A stretch of DNA of 7,485 nt from Collinsella sp. (GTDB taxonomy: Bacteria > Actinomycetota > Coriobacteriia > Coriobacteriales > Coriobacteriaceae): contig JAIHTM010000122.1 of the NCBI GenBank assembly GCA_022713905.1, positions 1 through 7,485 on the forward strand, in the 5' to 3' direction. Every line of letters begins with the position of its first letter. The first letter of the stretch is position 1. The translations under genes and the position numbers were made by a program. Positions 1 through 5,572 of this stretch are shown in pieces. The notes beneath the pieces are model-generated. The model was not told the origin of the DNA. It made no database searches and saw nothing but the letters and a program-made list of their open reading frames with translations.

Positions 1-2
1 TC

Positions 3-122
3 ACATCACCGGGAAACGATGACGACACCGGGGAAAACCATCAGCCCACACTGCGGAAAAACACTGCCGAACCTGTCGAACAAACATTGAAGCAAAACAC
101 CTACACCAAGGAGGACGAGTGA
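3..122 (+). CDS. istA: IS21-family transposase IstA, C-terminal tail (partial, 5' end outside window)
   Basis: The frame is open from the window edge to a TGA at 120-122. That stop overlaps the GTG start of istB in a GTGA arrangement, which is the classic istA-istB junction of IS21 elements. The visible tail (about 39 residues, ending NTYTKEDE) is polar and low in complexity and lies beyond the DDE catalytic core, so no catalytic residue can be seen. The assignment rests on position, overlap and the identity of the next gene rather than on motifs. IstA is known as the transposase that cuts and joins the IS ends. Confidence 0.55.
   Translation, partial: TSPGNDDDTGENHQPTLRKNTAEPVEQTLKQNTYTKEDE
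108..114 (+). promoter_or_regulatory. Shine-Dalgarno site deciding the istB GTG start
   Basis: AAGGAGG is a near-perfect ribosome-binding site four bases before GTG 119. It lies inside the istA tail, as expected for a translationally coupled pair, and supports GTG 119 over later in-frame starts. Confidence 0.7.
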
Positions 123-880
123 ACCAGAAGAACGGACGGACCGACCCCGGCCCGCTGCGCGAGCGGGCGAGGAGCCTGTTCATCTCGCAGGCCACCATCG
201 ACGAAACGTTCGAATGGGCCACGCCCCGCCAACTGGACGCCATCGACCGCATGCTCGCCACGGAACCGGCCAACAGGGAGGCCTCCAAACGGGCAAGACT
301 CATGCGCCAGGCCCGGTTCCCGGTGCCCAAAAGCCTCGACGGCTACGACTTCGCGAACGTGCGCCTGCCCGACGGATACACCAAGGAGCAGCTGACCGGC
401 CTCGATTTCGCGGCCAAGGCGCAGGACCTCGTGTTCTACGGCAAGACGGGACGCGGAAAGACCCACCTGGCCACCGCCCTGGGCATGCTCGCCATCGAGC
501 AAGGCAGGAGCGTGAGGTTCCGGCAGACCGCGGAGCTCGTGCTCCAGCCCGGCAAGGCCAAACGCGACGGCGCCCTCGACAGCCTGCTCAGGGACCTCGC
601 CCGTGCCGACCTGATCATCCTCGACGAGTTCGGCTACGCGCCCGTGCGCCTCGACGGGGCCCGTCTCCTCTACCAGATCATCGCCGGCAGCTACGAACGT
701 CGCAGCATCATCTTCACCACGAACATCGAGTTCAGCAAATGGGGGACGATCTTCGCCGACGACAAACTCGCCGCCGCGATCATCGACCGCATCGTCCACC
801 ACGGACGCCTCATCGAATTCACCGGCCCCAGCCGACGCGTCAGCCAAGCCCTCATGTTCGGCAAGACGGACAACCAGTAA
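119..880 (+). CDS. istB: IS21-family helper ATPase IstB
   Basis: This is a complete 253-residue IstB, the AAA+ (DnaA/DnaC-like) ATPase that binds target DNA and activates the IstA transposase. Walker A is GKTGRGKT at about residues 108-115, where GPPGTGKT is more usual. Walker B is LIILDE at 165-170 and sensor 1 is FTTN at 199-202. The C-terminal block FSKWG...D.LAAAIIDRIVHHG, about residues 206-230, is characteristic of the IstB family. The length is normal for the family and no frameshift is visible. Its codon use is GC-rich, like guaA, so the IS appears adapted to a high-GC actinobacterial host. Family assignment is firm from motifs; activity cannot be judged because only part of istA is visible. 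Confidence 0.93.
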   Translation: MNQKNGRTDPGPLRERARSLFISQATIDETFEWATPRQLDAIDRMLATEPANREASKRARLMRQARFPVPKSLDGYDFANVRLPDGYTKEQLTGLDFAAKAQDLVFYGKTGRGKTHLATALGMLAIEQGRSVRFRQTAELVLQPGKAKRDGALDSLLRDLARADLIILDEFGYAPVRLDGARLLYQIIAGSYERRSIIFTTNIEFSKWGTIFADDKLAAAIIDRIVHHGRLIEFTGPSRRVSQALMFGKTDNQ

Positions 881-927
881 AACAAACCACCGGCCGGCAC
901 TCCTCATGCCGAAAACCGAAAAAATTA

Positions 928-963
928 GTGACGAAACACGAAACACCGACTTGACTAAAAACA
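928..963 (+). repeat. Candidate right terminal end of the IS21 element
   Basis: About 50 bases after istB, the sequence carries a tandem CGAAACA(C) pair (932-946), then ACTTGACTAAAAACA ending in the 5'-CA typical of IS21-family ends. Read inward from 963 this begins TGTTTTTAGTCAAGTC. Short repeated transposase-binding boxes at the tips are a known feature of the family. The left end is outside the window, so the inverted-repeat partner and target duplication cannot be tested. The exact boundary is inference. Confidence 0.4.
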
Positions 964-1399
964 GCTTGCGGGGCGGAATTGCGAAAGCGATTCTGCCCTG
1001 TTTCCGAGATTACGAAGCAGCATCAGAAGGCTATAAAGCCGCATCGGAGGCAGCTATTTCGCGATTGGGCTCGAAGAGCTGCAGGCAATGAGACGACTCC
1101 AATCGGCCAGATTCAAGAGCCAGTATTGACTAACTCGAATCCGGCACGCATCCTCGCGCCGTTCGTCTGCTTCCGCTCGTCCGAAATCGCCAACCGCAAC
1201 AGGCCATGTCCCAGCGGATGGGTACCACTTACCCGGGTGCACCTGGGGCAACGGACCGGCAGGCCCGCGGAAGGTCGCTCGCATAACACGCAACATCAAA
1301 CACGGCAGAAGAAGCGAACGACAGATGCCGGACCCCGGACGACAGCACCGCGGAATACGAGCATTCCGACCACAACCGAACAATTCCAGCTACTAGGCA
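964..1399. other. Gene-free stretch beyond the IS end, with possible coding remnants
   Basis: No start with a ribosome-binding site leads into a convincing protein here. A short plus-strand frame, 1037-1129, reads protein-like (FAIGLEELQAMRRLQSARF) before its TGA, but has no start and stops after about 30 codons. The adjacent frame upstream (about 979-1036) is different, so if this was a gene it has been frameshifted. I do not recognise the family. Longer open frames nearby are rich in Arg, Pro and Thr and look like chance frames in GC-rich DNA. Confidence 0.3.
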
Positions 1400-1428
1400 G
1401 GCGCCCGCATGGGCGCCTTTTACTTTTC
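1400..1428 (+). terminator. Rho-independent terminator
   Basis: GGCGCCC (1400-1406), loop GCAT, GGGCGCC (1411-1417), then TTTTACTTTT. The perfect 7-bp GC stem with a four-base loop and T tract is a strong plus-strand terminator. No intact gene precedes it, which suggests that the unit it once ended has been lost or replaced by the IS21 insertion. Confidence 0.8.
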
Positions 1429-1618
1429 AGGGACTTAGCCGCGAGCTAAGGCACGCGGCTCATGGCCGTTTCGTGAAGGCCCGACCAGCTCGACCCACCT
1501 CGACCCGTCTCCGCTCCCGTCGTGCCCACTAAGCGCCATCAGGCGGTTCAATCGTCGCGCAGACGAAAAGGCACACGGTGTCGTGCGGTGTCCTCGCGCG
1601 GTGCCGCACGGGAAGATT
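1429..1618. other. Leader region upstream of the HTH gene
   Basis: This contains several small inverted repeats, including AGCCGCG (1437-1443) with CGCGGCT (1454-1460), and two tandem CTCGACCC boxes around 1488-1506. These could be operator or recombination-factor binding sites for the downstream excisionase-like protein, but no clear -35/-10 pair stands out. No gene is supported. Confidence 0.3.
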
Positions 1619-1627
1619 GGAGGAACC

Positions 1628-1846
1628 ATGGCACGCACAGCCGAATGCGCCGCGCCCGAGGGCAACCAAGATTGCGGCGAATGGATGACGGTGATCGAGA
1701 TGCAGGAGTACATGAGGGCGAGCCGAAACAAGGCGTACGACCTCATCTGGTCGGGAGAGATCGACTCGTACAGGCTCGGCAGGAAGCTCCTGGTTTCGAG
1801 GTCGTCCGTGGACGCCTACATCGAGTCGAGGAGCGGTAGGAAATGA
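1628..1846 (+). CDS. Excisionase-like helix-turn-helix DNA-binding protein
   Basis: This 72-residue protein resembles the MerR-like/excisionase family of winged-helix DNA-binding proteins. After a short unstructured N-terminus, WMTVIEMQEYMRASRNKAYDL (about residues 19-39) forms the helix-turn-helix. The stretch IDSYRLGRKLLVSRSSVDAYI (about 45-65) matches the family pattern I..YRIGRK.LVSRS.VDAYI, which forms the wing and last helix. ATG 1628 is chosen over an upstream in-frame start at 1583 because GGAGGA (1619-1624) sits three bases before it and family homology begins only after it. Such proteins act as recombination directionality factors or small regulators of mobile elements. No full-length integrase lies beside it, so it is probably a relic of an older element at this locus. 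Codon use is GC-rich. Confidence 0.8.
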   Translation: MARTAECAAPEGNQDCGEWMTVIEMQEYMRASRNKAYDLIWSGEIDSYRLGRKLLVSRSSVDAYIESRSGRK

Positions 1847-1894
1847 CGGCGGCGACCGCCCCGGGAGCCGCCCGCGGCCGGGCACGCGAGGGAG

Positions 1895-1918
1895 CCTCGA
1901 GACGAAAGGAGCTCGAGG
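1895..1918 (+). promoter_or_regulatory. Inverted repeat around a ribosome-binding site
   Basis: CCTCGAG (1895-1901) pairs with CTCGAGG (1912-1918) with AAAGGAG (1905-1911) in the loop, just before the ATG at 1925. The right arm itself holds GAGGA (1915-1919), which is the better-spaced Shine-Dalgarno for that ATG. The hairpin could therefore hide the ribosome-binding site. Function is inference. Confidence 0.35.
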
Positions 1919-1924
1919 ACGACC

Positions 1925-2134
1925 ATGACCAAGAGCATTAGCAGGAGACAGGTGAGACTCATCGTATCCTCCAACGCGATATTCGGCGTCGACGAGGCGT
2001 GCGCGATGCTGCGCATCAGCTGCGACGCCATTACCGGCTCGCCAATATGCCTCAAACATACTGGAACTACCACAAGGCCATCAAGCCACAACACAAAGGA
2101 AGCGCGCTTCTCATTGCTCCACACTGTTCTTTAA
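1925..2134 (+). pseudogene. Short ORF, probably a frameshifted or truncated HTH-type gene
   Basis: ATG 1925 follows GAGGA at 1915-1919, and the first ~38 residues (MTKSISRRQ...FGVDEACAMLRIS) look like the start of a small DNA-binding protein, with GVDEACAMLRIS resembling the first helix of a helix-turn-helix. After about position 2035 the frame turns into serine/threonine-rich sequence without character. The neighbouring frame (from about 2020, RLANMPQTYWNYHKAIKPQ) now looks protein-like and runs to 2238. Base composition also becomes AT-richer at about the same point. A single frameshift or a recombination junction near 2030 would explain both. The family is not recognised beyond the HTH-like start. 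As a member of the same transcription unit as the excisionase-like gene it would be part of the same dead element. Confidence 0.35.
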
Positions 2135-2203
2135 TAGGGGAGAACGAAAAGCAATCAACAGCAAAGCGCCGGGGCCACCGATGGTTATATGGAAGGAAAA
2201 TGC

Positions 2204-2458
2204 CTATTTTCGATTCCAAAGGTCGGCATCACTGGTAGGCATATCATCATCCTCGAATTCACCAAGGTAGGTGTAATGGTGATAGCGTTCCCCATCATGC
2301 TCGTACCCAGTGTAGTCATAACCTCTCTGAGTAACCCCTTGATAAGGCTTGAACTCCGCCTCAGCCTCTTCTTTGGTGTAGTGGTCAGCATCGAACCAAA
2401 CGCCCTCGGTCTTATCATCGCCCCAGCCGAGCTTTTTGGCCTTGAATACGTGTCTCAT
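2204..2458 (-). CDS. Small acidic, tyrosine-rich protein of unknown function
   Basis: This is an 84-residue ORF read from ATG 2458; an in-frame GTG at 2467 would add three residues, and no strong ribosome-binding site separates the two. The sequence has mixed secondary-structure character (MRHVFKAKKLGWGDD..., ...EGVWFDADHYTKEEAEAEFKPY) and a C-terminal half very rich in Tyr, His, Asp and Glu. I count 20 acidic against 11 Lys/Arg residues and eight Tyr. Small acidic proteins of this kind are common in phages and conjugative elements, where some act as DNA mimics, but I do not recognise the family and that role would be speculation. It has no partner gene on its strand. The opposite strand in this stretch gives a long hydrophobic frame that I judge to be a shadow. 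Confidence 0.6.
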   Translation of the reverse strand: MRHVFKAKKLGWGDDKTEGVWFDADHYTKEEAEAEFKPYQGVTQRGYDYTGYEHDGERYHHYTYLGEFEDDDMPTSDADLWNRK

Positions 2459-2488
2459 GGTATCCACACTTTCACTAATGACTCCCGT

Positions 2489-2974
2489 CTAGGCTATTGT
2501 ACGCGCTCTCCCATTCAGCTCGTTCGTCTTTTCGGCATATCCAACCAACTGGCCGGTCATCAGATGCCCCGACGTCCCCACGGCGTCCATCCCCGTCGTC
2601 GCGAAGCTGATGCCCGAGCTTCATTTGGTCCCATTTCCGCTCATAAGTACCTTGAGACTACGGAACGTGCCCGAAACGATAACACCGCTCAACGACAACT
2701 CCCGCGAAGTGCCGGCTGTGGCCTCCTTCAGCGCCGAGCGCGAGTTGAACGCGTGTTACATTCGCGCCGTGCGCCACAACGCGCTCATGCCATCCACCGG
2801 CGCAAGCGCCGAGAACTCGTAAAACCAATAGCTCGTGCACGGCCACGAACCCGCGCCCACGTCGCCTCCGCTTACGACGAGCCTAGCCTGCTTGGCGTGC
2901 ATCCACCCAAGACACGCATTGGACGGCGTTGCACCAACAGCAAGCAATAACCCAGAGTCGCTCCTCATTTGCAT
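2489..2974 (-). pseudogene. Degraded gene with two in-frame stop codons, family not recognised
   Basis: One minus-strand frame from ATG 2974 reads through 162 codons with only two interruptions, TAA at 2756-2758 and TGA at 2621-2623, before TAG at 2489-2491. All three pieces read like real protein: the first contains ARLVVSGGDVGAG and SYWFYEFSALAPVDG, the second AGTSRELSLSGVIVSG, and the third TTGMDAVGTSGHLMTG. The TGA is one base from TGG (Trp). This fits a gene killed by point mutations in mobile or phage-derived DNA. The alternative is chance openness of GC-rich DNA; the ATGA overlap at 2620-2623 also opens a separate frame, which weakens the case. No domain is recognised. Confidence 0.35.
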
Positions 2975-3310
2975 TATGCCTAATGAAGGGCGCCTCTATT
3001 TGGGTTAAATGCAATATGCGATAACGAAACCCCCGAAGTCAGCGCCCATTTCCGACGTCTATGAACACCAGCCAATCGATACTCAAAACGTTGTGAGTAC
3101 AATTTGAGTACCAACCTGAGCGATCCCTTGCGAGCAAAAGCAATCTGCCGGTCAGCATTAATTTGAAATAAATTGATGGCGTTGCTTCGGTAATTGAAAG
3201 CACTTTAAGACGTACCAGTAAACAATTATCCCAGCTAAACAGCTTGAGAGATTGCGTAGCTGGTTTGTATGTACCATATACACCACAGCCCGCAGACACC
3301 CATGGCATGC
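2975..3310. other. AT-richer stretch without a recognised gene, with inverted repeats
   Basis: A 90-codon minus-strand frame (3039-3308) covers much of this, but it has no ribosome-binding site or recognisable motif and runs up against the guaA terminator, so I do not call it. Notable structures are TACTCAAA (3080-3087) with TTTGAGTA (3103-3110), and CCAGCTA (3231-3237) with TAGCTGG (3257-3263). They could be operators or small hairpins; nothing here proves a function. Confidence 0.3.
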
Positions 3311-3348
3311 AAATAAAAAACGAGGGAGGCCGTTTCCGACCTCCCTCG
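3311..3348 (-). terminator. Original guaA rho-independent terminator, displaced by the insertion
   Basis: On the minus strand the RNA would form CGAGGGAGGUCG, a GAAA tetraloop, then CGGCCUCCCUCG (3348 to 3321), followed directly by a U-rich tract (3320-3311). It starts 15 bases beyond the copy of the guaA 3' end at 3364-3376, exactly where the terminator of an uninterrupted guaA would stand. The element at 3364-7306 has separated it from the gene by about 3.9 kb. It could still catch read-through from the cargo operon, which is transcribed towards it. Confidence 0.85.
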
Positions 3349-3363
3349 CAAAGGGCTATTTAC

Positions 3364-3376
3364 TACTCCCACTCGA
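3364..3376. repeat. Left attachment-site core (copy of guaA 3' end)
   Basis: TACTCCCACTCGA, identical to 7294-7306. On the minus strand it reads as the last codons LEWE followed by TAG, against IEWE followed by TAA at the right copy. The different third stop base shows that the TAG belongs to the old chromosomal flank and the TAA to the element. Identity ends at once on both sides. Confidence 0.85.
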
Positions 3377-3405
3377 GTGCCAGACCTTAATTTCTTATGA
3401 TAATA

Positions 3406-3424
3406 CGCATTAAGAATGCGGTTT
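3406..3424 (+). other. Small hairpin near the left element end
   Basis: CGCATT (3406-3411) pairs with AATGCG (3415-3420) across three bases, followed by GTTTT. It is terminator-like in the plus direction but short and weak. It may equally be part of the recombinase binding region. Confidence 0.3.
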
Positions 3425-3476
3425 TCGTCCAAGTATTCCACATATTTCACGTTTTACAGAGAGTCTTTACGAATTC

Positions 3477-3498
3477 TGTAGCCATTTTGTAGCCACGA
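3477..3498 (+). repeat. Left arm-type repeat pair
   Basis: Two TGTAGCCA copies begin at 3477 and 3488, 11 bp apart (about one helix turn), followed by CGA. The same arrangement recurs at 7205-7226 in the same orientation with one mismatch over 22 bases. Repeats lying about 100 and 70 bp inside the two att cores are what is expected of arm-binding sites for the N-terminal domain of a Tn916/lambda-type integrase. That domain is missing from the resident integrase remnant. Role is inference. Confidence 0.65.
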
Positions 3499-3535
3499 TA
3501 ACGTCCGAAAATGCGCAAGAGTTCGGACGTTATCG
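3496..3535. other. Perfect 14-bp inverted repeat overlapping the left arm repeat
   Basis: CGATAACGTCCGAA (3496-3509) and TTCGGACGTTATCG (3522-3535) form a stem with a 12-base loop. No T tract follows on either strand, so it is not a standard terminator. It could stop transcription from the operon less efficiently or be a recombination-related structure. It begins inside the last bases of the arm repeat. Confidence 0.5.
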
Positions 3536-3575
3536 AATGATGCTGGAGATCATGGAAGAATAACAGTATAGTCGA

Positions 3576-3606
3576 TCAGCCGGGCAGTGATTAGCTGGTC
3601 GGCTGA
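3576..3606. terminator. Possible weak terminator after the cargo operon
   Basis: TCAGCCG (3576-3582) pairs with CGGCTGA (3600-3606), with CAG/CTG pairing inside. It lies just after the AAA+ gene stop at 3609. The T-rich side (ATTTTAT) is on the plus strand, so as a minus-strand terminator it lacks a proper U tract. Together with 3496-3535 and 3311-3348 it makes three hairpins in series behind the operon. Confidence 0.35.
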
Positions 3607-3608
3607 TT

Positions 3609-4721
3609 TTATACAGACATTTTTTTCAATACGTCTTGGAACAGCAGCTCTTCAATAACCTGCTGCACCTTATATTTGATGGTTCTTGCGTTTTCACCCG
3701 ATGTAGAGATAAGAGGACTGACAGCAGCATATACCATTTCTGGTGTTAGCTTAGAATCATACTCCTCTTTTCGTGCCAGAATTTCGTTCTGAACGATCTG
3801 GTATATGGTTTCACAGCTAAAATCATCAAAGTGGATGAACTTATCAATGCGGTAAAAGATAGGTAGCCCCAACTGCTTTTTCATTTCTTCTTCCGTCTGA
3901 TAATTGGATGTTAATATAATTACAATACCAGATACATCTGCATCATAAGTTGCATCTTTGAATTGTGTATTATCAAACAACGTATAAAACGCAGAAAAGA
4001 AATGTTCCGGGCATTTATCAAGTTCATCAAAGAACACCAAATTGGATTCACGTTCCAACAGGTCAAACCCAAGGCTTCTTCTATTGGGAGCATCTCCAAA
4101 GAAGTATTCTGAGTAGTTATTGTTCTTAAACATCGACAAATGCTTCTCTAAGCATTTTCCGTCGAAGAACATTACTGCAATTTCTCGCACCAGCTCGGTT
4201 TTTCCCAAGCTGCTGTTACCGTACAGCATAATTACATATGGCTTCTCTCTTTTAACGTTTGTGAGATACCAAAGACTTTTACTGATTTCTTCAATAGCTA
4301 TCTGCTGACCAAATATTCGTGCAGATATGGCATTGATATTGTCAACAAATAAATCTGGGTCTCTTTTGATTTCGTACTCCTCACAGAGAATTTCAAGCTC
4401 TATAAGATCACGTCTATACTGATCTTCTAAATACGCTTTCAGAACACGAGGCGGGTTATGAATGTAGATTTCTGCTTCATCTGTAGTTAAATCCTCGATT
4501 AACGGCCCTAAACGATCATGCGCTACTTCTACAATGCCATGATAATTATCATTCTTTACAATTAGTATGCTGGCATACTGATGATTCTGCTTTGCGGTAT
4601 CCGATAGCTTTACCAACTCCAAAAACGCATTAACTTCATCATCTTCGGAAAATGATGGCAGTTTGGAATCAAAAAATGCTTTAGAACCAACAATGATATG
4701 ATACTTTCTCTTATCTTCCAT
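3609..4721 (-). CDS. Clp/HslU-like AAA+ ATPase, third gene of the cargo operon
   Basis: A 370-residue protein with one AAA+ module. The N-terminal ~130 residues are an unrecognised, acidic domain. The ATPase core follows: IFGQQIAIEEISKSL (136-150) resembles the box before Walker A in ClpA/ClpB, Walker A is GNSSLGKT (168-175), Walker B is LVFFDE (228-233), sensor 1 is TSN (271-273), a candidate arginine finger is R291 in FYRID, and sensor 2 is around R346 (NART). All key nucleotide-binding residues are intact. The order and the RID box point to the Clp/HslU (AAA_2) branch, whose members remodel or unfold proteins. ATG 4721 has GGAGG six bases upstream, and its start overlaps the end of the preceding gene by 11 bp, so the two are probably translationally coupled and act together. 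The substrate is unknown. There is no protease domain and no signal peptide; cytoplasmic. Confidence 0.88.
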   Translation of the reverse strand: MEDKRKYHIIVGSKAFFDSKLPSFSEDDEVNAFLELVKLSDTAKQNHQYASILIVKNDNYHGIVEVAHDRLGPLIEDLTTDEAEIYIHNPPRVLKAYLEDQYRRDLIELEILCEEYEIKRDPDLFVDNINAISARIFGQQIAIEEISKSLWYLTNVKREKPYVIMLYGNSSLGKTELVREIAVMFFDGKCLEKHLSMFKNNNYSEYFFGDAPNRRSLGFDLLERESNLVFFDELDKCPEHFFSAFYTLFDNTQFKDATYDADVSGIVIILTSNYQTEEEMKKQLGLPIFYRIDKFIHFDDFSCETIYQIVQNEILARKEEYDSKLTPEMVYAAVSPLISTSGENARTIKYKVQQVIEELLFQDVLKKMSV

Positions 4722-5499
4722 CTGACGCCTCCGCTGTTACACAGGCATACAGAACATCATAAAGAGTAACCGTATCTTTAGGTACAGGTGTTCCCTCCGC
4801 TTTTTCTGGAATTCCCACGCTTTGCATTTCAGGAGGATAGATATCTGCCAATGTTTTGGGCTGCTCAGCAGAGGAAATTAAACGCTCCATTTTACCAATT
4901 TCTTCGATAAAATCGAATCTTCTTCTTTCAAAGTCACCTACAGGAATGCAATAGAGTGTCATGGTCGTTGTAAGTAGATCGTTTCTTTTGTAATTACTTA
5001 CAAAAGCAGCATTATTAAAGCGAACATATCGCTTTTCGTCGACTGCATAAGTATCATAACCGTCGTAACTATCCATGACAGTTTTGAATTCCTTTGTGTC
5101 CACACCATCAATGCCGCCTTTGACAATTTTCAGGTATCCTCCTGCAACACGAAGAGAGGTAGAAGAGTTTTCTATATCTGATAATTGAACATTGGAAATA
5201 CTGGTCAACAACGGTTTCAACTTCTCAAATTCAGAGATTTCGGTCGAGGAAATTGTGGTTGTACTGTCACGGCTAATTACATACGATGCTTCTATTTTCC
5301 CGGTGAACAGAAAGGAAATTCTCGAAACGAAAGGAACATCTAGTTTTAATTTCGCAGAAGCTTCTGTAGCAACAGACCCCTGTGTTTGGACAGAATTTGA
5401 TACATCTGTTTTTCGAGATAATTCACCATGGTCACGCTCCTGAAGAATATTGCGGATGGTTTCCTTATCAAAATATATAATCTTGTTTATTGTTGCCAT
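4711..5499 (-). CDS. DUF6414-like protein, second gene of the cargo operon
   Basis: A 262-residue soluble protein with no transmembrane segment or signal peptide. The opening INKIIYFDKETIRNIL, then the central stretch RISFLFTGKIEASYVIS (about 60-76), and the block VRFNNAAFVSNYKRNDLLTTT (about 163-183) match, from memory, the pattern of DUF6414 proteins, an uncharacterised family common in Firmicutes. A serine/threonine-rich segment lies between (about 78-115). I could not run a profile search, so the family is stated as likely. ATG 5499 has only a weak AGG-type ribosome-binding site. The gene lies 73 bp after the iron-sulfur gene, and its last 11 bp overlap the AAA+ gene, so it most probably works with that ATPase as adaptor, substrate or regulator. 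No catalytic motif is visible. Confidence 0.75.
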   Translation of the reverse strand: MATINKIIYFDKETIRNILQERDHGELSRKTDVSNSVQTQGSVATEASAKLKLDVPFVSRISFLFTGKIEASYVISRDSTTTISSTEISEFEKLKPLLTSISNVQLSDIENSSTSLRVAGGYLKIVKGGIDGVDTKEFKTVMDSYDGYDTYAVDEKRYVRFNNAAFVSNYKRNDLLTTTMTLYCIPVGDFERRRFDFIEEIGKMERLISSAEQPKTLADIYPPEMQSVGIPEKAEGTPVPKDTVTLYDVLYACVTAEASDGR

Positions 5500-5572
5500 G
5501 CGATTACCTGTTTGGGGAGAGCTTCATCTTATTTCTGTAGATAAACTCCCAGAAATCATTTTGAATTACTTT

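Noticed and set aside
101..946. Long minus-strand open frame opposite istB (281 codons)
   Set aside because: It is a shadow of the GC-rich istB codons; composition is Gly/Val/Glu/Ala-rich with no family motif.
214..954. Long plus-strand frame overlapping istB (246 codons)
   Set aside because: Arg/Pro/His-rich alternative frame of istB with no domain features.
979..1449. 156-codon plus-strand frame in the gap after the IS
   Set aside because: No ribosome-binding site, runs through a strong terminator hairpin, and is low-complexity in its second half.
1529..2059. 176-codon minus-strand frame opposite the HTH gene
   Set aside because: Antisense shadow; the opposite strand carries a recognisable HTH protein with a good ribosome-binding site.
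2189..2950. 253-codon plus-strand frame
   Set aside because: Spans two better minus-strand candidates, changes character half way and lacks motifs; its hydrophobic start is the antisense of the acidic small protein.
3039..3308. 89-codon minus-strand frame near the guaA terminator
   Set aside because: No ribosome-binding site or recognisable motif; sits immediately downstream of a terminator.
3235..3450. 71-codon minus-strand frame crossing the left att core
   Set aside because: It crosses the integration junction and the guaA terminator hairpin, so it is accidental, although its first 30 codons look protein-like.
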